Positions 1 to 6,159 of a stretch of DNA of 6,159 nucleotides are shown here, in pieces. Position 1 is the stretch's first letter, and every line of letters begins with the position of its first letter. The notes under the pieces are model-generated. The model worked only from the letters and a program-made list of their open reading frames with translations. It did not search any database and was not told the DNA's origin. Position numbers and translations under genes: made by a program. The stretch is from Planctomycetota bacterium. GTDB lineage: Bacteria; Planctomycetota; Planctomycetia; Pirellulales; Lacipirellulaceae. Location of the stretch: positions 1-6,159 of the forward strand of contig JAJDEE010000142.1 in the NCBI GenBank assembly GCA_029259975.1, in the 5' to 3' direction.

Positions 1-88
1 CATTGGGTTTTTGCAAAGACTTGTACCGGCCAGGCTTCGACTTGGATTTTCGATTGCTACGGCGACTCGTTCGCGTGGAATGAAGCAT
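1..88 (-). CDS. Basic small or N-terminal protein, partial at left edge
   Basis: This is a minus-strand frame starting with ATG at 88-86, open for 29 codons to the window edge, with no stop. It is too short to judge by length. The argument for it is the start: AGGAG (100-96) lies 7 bases upstream of the ATG, the ideal place for a Shine-Dalgarno sequence. The visible residues are very basic: five Arg, five Lys and no acidic residue, with many Ser, so it looks disordered or nucleic-acid binding. I do not recognise the family. The tRNA-Ser lies upstream on the same strand, 161 bases away, and three stem-loops occupy the gap. A random open frame of 29 codons is quite possible, so the call rests on the ribosome binding site. 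Confidence 0.42.
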   Translation of the reverse strand, partial: MLHSTRTSRRSNRKSKSKPGRYKSLQKPN

Positions 89-95
89 CGGAGTT

Positions 96-100
96 CTCCT
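96..100 (-). promoter_or_regulatory. Shine-Dalgarno sequence of left-edge gene
   Basis: The minus strand reads AGGAG, with 7 bases to the ATG at 88-86. It decides the start of the left-edge frame. It also sits 5 bases after the stem-loop at 106-129, so folding of that leader could affect access to it; that is inference. Confidence 0.45.
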
Positions 101-105
101 GATAG

Positions 106-129
106 GGGGAAGATAGAAAGTTCTTCCCC
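106..129 (-). promoter_or_regulatory. Perfect 8-bp stem-loop in leader of left-edge gene
   Basis: On the minus strand GGGGAAGA (129-122) and TCTTCCCC (113-106) form an 8-bp stem around an 8-base loop. There is no T-tract after it on either strand, so it is not a standard terminator. It lies immediately before the AGGAG at 100-96, so a role in the leader RNA is plausible. Its function is unknown. Confidence 0.4.
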
Positions 130-154
130 AATAGCATCTCAAATTGCCGATTTT

Positions 155-176
155 TCCCAAACAAAGAGTTTTGGGA
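155..176. other. Perfect 7-bp inverted repeat, 8-base loop
   Basis: TCCCAAA (155-161) and TTTGGGA (170-176) pair perfectly around an 8-base loop. A T-run lies before the stem on the plus strand, and an A-run follows it on the minus strand, so it is not an intrinsic terminator in either direction. It is the middle of three stem-loops between the tRNA and the left-edge gene. Confidence 0.35.
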
Positions 177-191
177 GACTAATACGTCATA

Positions 192-217
192 CCAGTGAAA
201 CCCCTTCGGGGTACCGG
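192..217 (-). other. Two-part stem-loop downstream of tRNA-Ser
   Basis: On the minus strand an inner stem ACCCC/GGGGT (212-208 with 204-200) has a 3-base loop. An outer stem CCGGT/ACTGG (217-213 with 196-192) extends it, with a 3-base bulge (TTC) on one side. The third outer pair is G-U in a minus-strand RNA but A-C in a plus-strand RNA, so the fold favours a minus transcript. Only three T follow the inner stem, which makes it a weak terminator candidate for the tRNA or a leader structure for the left-edge gene. Confidence 0.35.
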
Positions 218-249
218 TTTGCGCGCTAGCCAAAAGAAAAAGCATCAAG

Positions 250-338
250 CGGAGAGGACAGGATTCGAACCTGCGGACCAGCGTGAACCGGTCACCGATT
301 TAGCAAACCGGCGCTTTCGACCACTCAGCCACCTCTCC
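250..338 (-). tRNA. tRNA-Ser (anticodon GCU)
   Basis: This is a complete class II tRNA that reads AGC/AGU serine codons. The acceptor stem GGAGAGG (338-332) pairs with CCTCTCC (257-251), and the discriminator base is G at 250. The anticodon stem CCGGT/ATCGG holds the 7-base loop TTGCTAA, with anticodon GCT at 304-302. A long variable arm with a GACC/GGTC stem is the mark of tRNA-Ser. The T arm has the standard TTCGAAT loop. CCA is not encoded: the bases after the discriminator read CTTG, so it must be added by nucleotidyltransferase. The gene lies 70 bases after the stop of hppA on the same strand. A T-rich run (TTTTTCTTTT, 241-232) starts 8 bases past its 3' end and may help end transcription. 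Confidence 0.96.
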
Positions 339-365
339 AGAGTGTGACTTCGCTTCAAGCCCTAC

Positions 366-371
366 ATTCTA
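366..371 (-). promoter_or_regulatory. Candidate -10 box for tRNA-Ser
   Basis: The minus strand reads TAGAAT, five of six matches to TATAAT, 27 bases before the tRNA 5' end. This gives a short leader of about 20 bases. No good -35 hexamer is seen at 16-18 bases upstream. The alternative is read-through from hppA, since no clear terminator separates the two genes. Confidence 0.35.
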
Positions 372-408
372 GCTTCTTTTAGCTGCGGGCGGAAGTCGCT
401 GTTTAGCC

Positions 409-2628
<2,220 letters not shown>

Positions 2629-2637
2629 GTTGTTCTG

Positions 2638-2643
2638 TCCTCC
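2638..2643 (-). promoter_or_regulatory. Shine-Dalgarno that sets hppA start at GTG
   Basis: The minus strand reads GGAGGA, 9 bases before GTG at 2628-2626. Within the longer frame these bases would code for residues near 16-17. A strong site inside a reading frame at correct spacing argues that the GTG is the true start. Confidence 0.6.
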
Positions 2644-2734
2644 GAAGACTCGATCGATCCCGTTACTCGGGACTAGGTGAGCAAACATAGCTCGCTGTGT
2701 GCGATTCCGACGCGAAATCGCCCCAGGTTGAGGG

Positions 2735-2763
2735 AATAGACATTACGGCGAATACTGTTCCAA
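2735..2763 (-). promoter_or_regulatory. Possible sigma70-type promoter for hppA
   Basis: The minus strand has TTGGAA (2763-2758) and TCTATT (2740-2735), each four of six matches to the -35 and -10 consensus, separated by 17 bases. It would give a leader of about 100 bases to the GTG start. The matches are weak and similar pairs occur by chance. Confidence 0.22.
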
Positions 2764-2846
2764 ACTTCGTGCAGCAGCCTCTGGCCGGTCACCTCAGAGT
2801 CGAAAGTCTACGCAAGGCGTGCGTTTCTGGAAACCGGAATAATCGG

Positions 2847-2871
2847 AAAAATGATGCAGATTGATTCTGCA
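2847..2871 (-). terminator. Intrinsic terminator of holB
   Basis: On the minus strand TGCAGA (2871-2866) and TCTGCA (2860-2855) form a 6-bp stem with a 5-base loop, followed after three bases by TTTTT (2851-2847). It begins 13 bases past the holB stop codon. The stem is short and only half GC, so termination may be partial. It would separate holB from hppA. Confidence 0.5.
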
Positions 2872-2884
2872 GAACAGGTGGCGA

Positions 2885-3946
2885 TTATTTGAGGGCGAAT
2901 TCGTGTGGGCAAGCCGCGAAGATGCTTGCCAAATCGTCGAGCCAACACTCGAGCAGCGAGGCCTGATTTGCGTTGCGATCTAGTTGAATCTCTGCCTCCA
3001 GACAGCGATCAAGGATCGCCAATATCTCATCGATTTTACAGGCGTTTTGCTCCAAAGAACCTTCTAATATTGCTGACTCTGCGTCCTCCGGGGTACTGGC
3101 TGTGCGAAGTAGATGTCGAAAGTGATTGGCGACCATTTGCAATAGAGATCGAAGCCGTTGGCGGCGAGCTTCGGCCTCTTTGCCCGCTTGGTTGACAAAG
3201 GCAATTAACTCTTTAGCCAGTCGCACACTGTCGAAGCGACTGGGGATGAACTGCGGCAGGAGCCGTTGTCGCATCTCCCACAGCTCTGGATCGACCAGTG
3301 CCGCCGCTTTGCGAAGGCTACCGCCGCACGCCAGAGCGAGTTGGTCGGCTTGGGTCGCGTCGCTGGCGATCTGCTTTTCGAGCAACAAGTGCCGCACTGT
3401 CTCATCCTCGAGAGGGGCAAACCGAACCGTCTGGGTCCGCGACAAGATCGTTGGCAGTTGTCGGCCTCGGCTGGTGCCGATCAAGATAATTACCGCTCCT
3501 GCAGGTGGTTCTTCCAACGTCTTCAGCAGGCAATTGGCGCTCGCGTGGTTGAAGTGGTCTGCATCGTCGATGATCGCGACCCGCCGCTTGCCCATTTGGG
3601 GTCGACGCGAAATGTTGTAGCAGAGTCCCTCCCGATGACGGTGCTGGTCATCTCCTACGAAAAGTTTAATGGGCAATATTCGTTTGCCAGTCGGCAGGCC
3701 GACCAAATCGAGATCGGGATGATTGCCGGCAAGTGCCAACAGACACGAATCGCACTGGCCGCAAGGCTCCAGCGACCCAGCCCCGCCTTGTTGGCAGAGT
3801 AATGCCTGTGCCAGTTTCACAGCAAACAAGTGCTTACCGACGCCAACCGGGCCGAGAAACAAGAAGCTGGCAGCCAGACGCCCATGCTTCAGGCTCTGTC
3901 GAAACCGCTCGACGACCGCATCGTGTCCGTGAATGCCTTGCCACAT
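2885..3946 (-). CDS. holB: DNA polymerase III clamp loader, delta' subunit
   Basis: Delta' is a structural AAA+ subunit of the clamp loader that places the beta clamp on primed DNA. The 353-residue length fits. In order: N-terminal start WQGIHGHD typical of the family; a P-loop GPVGVGKH (32-39); zinc-module cysteines 51, 62, 65 and 68 (the last three as CGQCDSC); a Walker B-like strand ending IIDDAD (125-130); the conserved LLKTLEEPP (140-148); and LPTILSRTQ (164-172), the region of the SRC motif. The C-terminal helical part is divergent. Two positions are off consensus: His replaces Ser/Thr after the P-loop Lys, and SRC reads SRT. Delta' need not hydrolyse ATP, so this is compatible with function. 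The ATG at 3946 has no Shine-Dalgarno. The common partner tmk is not next to it; upstream is a divergent gene. DnaX (tau/gamma) is an alternative, but the length and degenerate P-loop favour delta'. Confidence 0.9.
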   Translation of the reverse strand: MWQGIHGHDAVVERFRQSLKHGRLAASFLFLGPVGVGKHLFAVKLAQALLCQQGGAGSLEPCGQCDSCLLALAGNHPDLDLVGLPTGKRILPIKLFVGDDQHRHREGLCYNISRRPQMGKRRVAIIDDADHFNHASANCLLKTLEEPPAGAVIILIGTSRGRQLPTILSRTQTVRFAPLEDETVRHLLLEKQIASDATQADQLALACGGSLRKAAALVDPELWEMRQRLLPQFIPSRFDSVRLAKELIAFVNQAGKEAEARRQRLRSLLQMVANHFRHLLRTASTPEDAESAILEGSLEQNACKIDEILAILDRCLEAEIQLDRNANQASLLECWLDDLASIFAACPHEFALK

Positions 3947-3954
3947 GATTTAAA

Positions 3955-3980
3955 GGTAGTGGGTGGTGGGTGGAGGGTGG
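3955..3980 (+). repeat. G-rich tract, possible G-quadruplex
   Basis: The plus strand carries GGG at 3961, 3968 and 3975 with GG at 3955, 3965, 3972 and 3979, a near-repeat of GGGTGGT / GGGTGGA / GGGTGG with a 7-base period. Three G3 runs and four G2 runs could make a two-tetrad or bulged quadruplex. It lies in the holB leader region, with the G-rich strand as template for holB. Confidence 0.5.
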
Positions 3981-3988
3981 AAGCCTGC

Positions 3989-3994
3989 AATATA
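3989..3994 (-). promoter_or_regulatory. Candidate -10 box for holB
   Basis: The minus strand reads TATATT, 42 bases before the holB ATG. No convincing -35 lies 16-18 bases upstream. The leader it would make is C-rich and lacks a Shine-Dalgarno sequence. Confidence 0.3.
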
Positions 3995-4010
3995 AGCCTT
4001 TTTTCCTTCT

Positions 4011-4042
4011 CCAATAGCCCCCCAATAACCGCGATCCAATAG
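4011..4042. repeat. Three CCAATA boxes in divergent promoter region
   Basis: CCAATAG (4011-4017), CCAATAA (4022-4028) and CCAATAG (4036-4042) occur as direct repeats at spacings of 11 and 14 bases. They lie between the candidate -10 boxes of holB and the plus-strand gene, where a regulator could act on both. The operator role is inference. Confidence 0.35.
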
Positions 4043-4064
4043 ATCGCCGGCAACCCGTTTCGTG

Positions 4065-4070
4065 TAGAAT
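4065..4070 (+). promoter_or_regulatory. Candidate -10 box for zinc-ribbon gene
   Basis: TAGAAT matches TATAAT at five of six positions and lies 45 bases before the ATG at 4116. It is the same hexamer as the one before the tRNA. No -35 consensus is seen, so an activator or a relaxed sigma factor would be needed. Confidence 0.33.
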
Positions 4071-4103
4071 AAAGCCGTCTGAGTCGTTCCTCTGCTTTTC
4101 TAC

Positions 4104-4107
4104 GAGG
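4104..4107 (+). promoter_or_regulatory. Shine-Dalgarno sequence of zinc-ribbon gene
   Basis: GAGG ends 8 bases before the ATG at 4116. It supports that start over the second in-frame ATG at 4122, which would place it 14 bases away. Confidence 0.45.
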
Positions 4108-4115
4108 CTAAAGCG

Positions 4116-5510
4116 ATGTCGATGCCCCTTTCGCCCACGCGATTGTTTGTCTGCACTGCCTGTGGTGCCGTTTTGCCGGTTGGGCCAGAGTTGCTCGGCC
4201 AAAAGTGCCGCTGTGGACGTTGCGGCAAAGTCAGTGTGGTTGCCGAAGATTCACCTCGCCGGCCAGCCGCCTCGAACGAGCCTATCGGTTTCAATTGCCG
4301 CGTTTGTGATACCCGCTTGGCAGCGGCGGCTAAAGATGTTGGCCGTAGAGCGAAATGTCCCGATTGTGGGGCGATAACCGCTGTCCCTTCGCCACAAAAT
4401 CCGCGTCCCAAAAATGTGCCCAAAGCAATGCACGGCCAGCAGTACGGCCTGTGGGGTGTCGACGATGCTCCTAGCCCTGCTGAGCTAGCAGCCAAGCAGC
4501 CGAAGTTCTTTCCCGTCTACTGCCGCAATTGCGATACGCTGATGCACGCCCTGACCAAGCAAATCGGCAAGCGGCTCACCTGTCCCGACTGTGGCGCTAA
4601 AACGGTTGTCAAAGAGCCGCTCAAGCCCAAACCGAAAAAATCGGCGCTCGTGCCCGACGGCCAAGAGTATCAGCTCGACGCGAAACATGTGCCGCCCAAA
4701 CGGCTGATGCCGCAATTCCCCCCTGCCCAGGCGGTCGCCAGAGAGGCCGAAGCATCAGTCGATCCCATCCGCCAAGAACGAGCCGAGCGACCCAAACTCC
4801 CTCGAATTCCGATAATTCAAGGCGTTATGCCGATGTTGTTACGGATGCCTGTCGTGACATGGTTTTTTTGGCTCTCAGCGGTTGGATTGATTGTCGGTGG
4901 ATTTATGCTGGTCGTGTTGAGTCTTCATTCGATTGCCGCCATTCCCTTTTTCATTGCCGCAGGTTCGGGGGCAGTTATGGGTCTTTGTGCGATGTCGGCG
5001 ATCTGCTTGGCAGTTCTCACCGAAAGTTCCGAAGGCAACAACCGCCTTTACAATCCGCCCGGCGCGGTCTTCCTCGATTGGATGGGCGACGTGTTTTATC
5101 TGGTTATTTCGGCCGCGCTAGCGATGGCTCCCGGGTGGCTGTTGTGCCAAGCGCTAAGGCAAGAGCTGACGATCGAGTATCGGGCGATCTTGATGTTGGT
5201 TGGCTGGTTGTTCACGTTTCCATTGCTGTTGCTGTCGTGCTTGGAAAACGGCTCGCCGCTGGAGCCTTTTTCTCACCGCGTGTTTGGCAGCGTTGCTAAA
5301 CGGCCCGGACACTGGTTGTTGCTCGTTGTCGAAACGGTCGTTCTTGTCGGCGGAACGCTAGCCACGCTCGGAGGATTGCTCTCCACTTCGCCAGCCGTAG
5401 CGTTGCTCATTATCCCGCTTTGCATCGCGTCGACCCTGCTGTACTTTCGCATACTGGGCCGATTCGCTTGGTGGCTGACCGAATCGACCGCCCAGGCAAA
5501 AAACGAGTGA
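4116..5510 (+). CDS. Triple zinc-ribbon membrane protein, function unknown
   Basis: The 464-residue protein has two halves. Residues 1-165 contain three zinc ribbons, each CxxC-x16-CxxC: Cys 13/16/33/36, 61/64/81/84 and 136/139/156/159. All twelve ligands are present, and an extra Cys31 sits in the first ribbon. A linker of about 80 residues, rich in Pro, Lys and Arg, follows. Short GQ[QE]Y motifs occur after ribbons 2 (107-110) and 3 (182-185), suggesting a repeated ribbon-plus-tail unit. Residues about 245-447 hold roughly six membrane segments (near 247-270, 272-301, 325-346, 355-376, 399-421 and 425-445), ending in a short polar tail. No signal peptide precedes the ribbons, so they are probably cytoplasmic. 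No enzyme motif is seen. Ribbons of this kind may bind protein, lipid or nucleic acid. The family seems typical of planctomycetes; I cannot name it. It converges on the SHD1 gene, 8 bases away. Confidence 0.88.
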   Translation: MSMPLSPTRLFVCTACGAVLPVGPELLGQKCRCGRCGKVSVVAEDSPRRPAASNEPIGFNCRVCDTRLAAAAKDVGRRAKCPDCGAITAVPSPQNPRPKNVPKAMHGQQYGLWGVDDAPSPAELAAKQPKFFPVYCRNCDTLMHALTKQIGKRLTCPDCGAKTVVKEPLKPKPKKSALVPDGQEYQLDAKHVPPKRLMPQFPPAQAVAREAEASVDPIRQERAERPKLPRIPIIQGVMPMLLRMPVVTWFFWLSAVGLIVGGFMLVVLSLHSIAAIPFFIAAGSGAVMGLCAMSAICLAVLTESSEGNNRLYNPPGAVFLDWMGDVFYLVISAALAMAPGWLLCQALRQELTIEYRAILMLVGWLFTFPLLLLSCLENGSPLEPFSHRVFGSVAKRPGHWLLLVVETVVLVGGTLATLGGLLSTSPAVALLIIPLCIASTLLYFRILGRFAWWLTESTAQAKNE

Positions 5511-5518
5511 TCGATACG

Positions 5519-6159
5519 TTACTCTCTGCGAGATTGCCACTCTCGTGCAAACGCCTGATCCGCCTCGCTGAGTCGCCGAAGTGGAATCTTTTTTTGCCGA
5601 CCATTGGGCTTCTGCAACAGTACGTACTCCGAAGTGGCATCGACGAGCGTTGCTTGCGTGCGATGCTTGCCGGTGTTGTCGACCCACTCTCTGAGTTGCG
5701 GCTTGGCGACGACTTTTTCTTGCGCTGTCGCTTCTTGCTCGGATACGACAGCCATGTCTAGCGATTCTACCGCCACGGTTTCGAGTGCTTCGGCCACCAC
5801 CACGGGCGCCGGGGTTGCCTCTGGCGAAACTTTGTTGGCCTGCAACATCAGCGTCATCATCGGTGGTACGAACATCGCCATGACGGCGGCAGTCAGGACA
5901 AGCTTACTCGTTGGCTCAGCGTATGGGAGGGTCGGCGAAGGTTGCTCGGTCAAGCAGGCGCAAACATCGGCGTAGCTGTCGCTCAAGGCAAACTGACAGC
6001 CGGCAATACTGCCATCGGGGCCATCCACCTGCCAGCAAATGCTTGCCTCGACCATGCAGGATAGGCCATCGCTGTCTTCGATTGTGATTTGAACGCTCTC
6101 GCCGACCTCGTATTGTGTGTCAGACGAAAAGCAAATTCCACCTGAAGAAAGGTTGTGCA
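5519..6159 (-). CDS. PilZ-like, membrane-anchored SHD1 domain protein, partial
   Basis: The minus-strand frame is open from the right edge (first whole codon 6157-6155) to the TAA at 5521-5519, giving 212 visible residues. The ATG at 6055-6053 is internal: the frame continues 34 residues upstream with matching domain sequence, so the gene starts outside the window. Residues 1-65 look like the end of a PilZ domain: NLSSGG fits the [DN]xSxxG c-di-GMP motif, followed by beta strands and GCQF. The RxxxR half would lie off-window. Residues about 85-106 form one membrane segment. An Ala/Val/Glu-rich linker leads to residues about 156-207, an SHD1 domain (REWVDNTGKHR, then IPLRRLSEADQAFA). SHD1 was named from yeast Sla1, where it binds NPFxD peptides; it is frequent in planctomycetes. 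If the membrane segment crosses once, PilZ and SHD1 lie on opposite sides. SHD1 is the surer call. Confidence 0.82.
   Translation of the reverse strand, partial: HNLSSGGICFSSDTQYEVGESVQITIEDSDGLSCMVEASICWQVDGPDGSIAGCQFALSDSYADVCACLTEQPSPTLPYAEPTSKLVLTAAVMAMFVPPMMTLMLQANKVSPEATPAPVVVAEALETVAVESLDMAVVSEQEATAQEKVVAKPQLREWVDNTGKHRTQATLVDATSEYVLLQKPNGRQKKIPLRRLSEADQAFAREWQSRRE

Noticed and set aside
155..176. Intrinsic terminator at the 7-bp inverted repeat
   Set aside because: The T-run is on the wrong side of the stem for both strands.
57..248. Minus-strand open frame of 63 codons between tRNA and left edge
   Set aside because: It spans all three stem-loops, has no Shine-Dalgarno before its ATG and shows no family features. 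The frame starting at 88 has better start signals.
250..338. tRNA-Ser as an integration site for a mobile element
   Set aside because: No integrase gene and no second copy of the tRNA 3' end are found in the window.
3266..3802. Plus-strand open frame of 178 codons inside holB
   Set aside because: It is fully antisense to holB, whose motifs are conserved; the predicted peptide has no domain features.
5529..5545. CGAGA/TCTCG inverted repeat just after the convergent stop codons
   Set aside because: The 5-bp stem has a 7-base loop and no following T-tract on the plus strand. It lies within coding sequence, so it is not credible as a terminator.
5588..5595. A AAA AAG slippery heptamer, in frame, near the end of the SHD1 gene (minus strand)
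   Set aside because: It matches the dnaX-type -1 frameshift site, and the -1 frame stays open to 5358. However, it lies inside the conserved SHD1 domain, which is completed in frame 0, and the shifted tail would be antisense to the zinc-ribbon gene. I see no obvious stimulating hairpin.

Overview
The window looks like chromosomal DNA from a planctomycete, probably of the Pirellulales type. This is inferred from gene content: an SHD1 (SLA1 homology) domain protein, a membrane protein with repeated zinc ribbons, a K+-dependent type membrane pyrophosphatase, genes that mostly lack a Shine-Dalgarno sequence, and moderately high GC. No marker gene fixes the taxon. I see no mobile element, CRISPR array or integration site.

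Layout, left to right. Bases 1-88 hold the start of a small, very basic reading frame on the minus strand that runs off the left edge; it has a good Shine-Dalgarno sequence. Its 161-base upstream region (89-249) contains three stem-loops and no other gene. A minus-strand tRNA-Ser(GCU) follows at 250-338. Next, also on the minus strand, are hppA (membrane-bound proton- or sodium-pumping pyrophosphatase) and holB (DNA polymerase III delta'). A likely intrinsic terminator lies just after holB, so holB and hppA are probably transcribed separately.

Bases 3947-4115 form a divergent promoter region between holB (minus) and a plus-strand gene. It carries a G-rich tract, three CCAATA boxes and two -10-like hexamers. 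The plus-strand gene (4116-5510) encodes a protein with three equally spaced zinc ribbons followed by about six membrane segments. It converges, with only 8 bases between the stop codons, on a minus-strand gene that runs off the right edge. That gene encodes the end of a PilZ-like domain, one membrane segment and a C-terminal SHD1 domain.

How they fit together: hppA (PPi hydrolysis coupled to ion pumping) and holB (clamp loader) are unrelated housekeeping genes. The two right-hand genes are the uncharacterised part and the most interesting: one is a zinc-ribbon membrane protein, the other a candidate c-di-GMP receptor joined across a membrane segment to an SHD1 domain. They are convergent, so they are not an operon, and a shared function is not shown. 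No gap between genes exceeds 300 bases.
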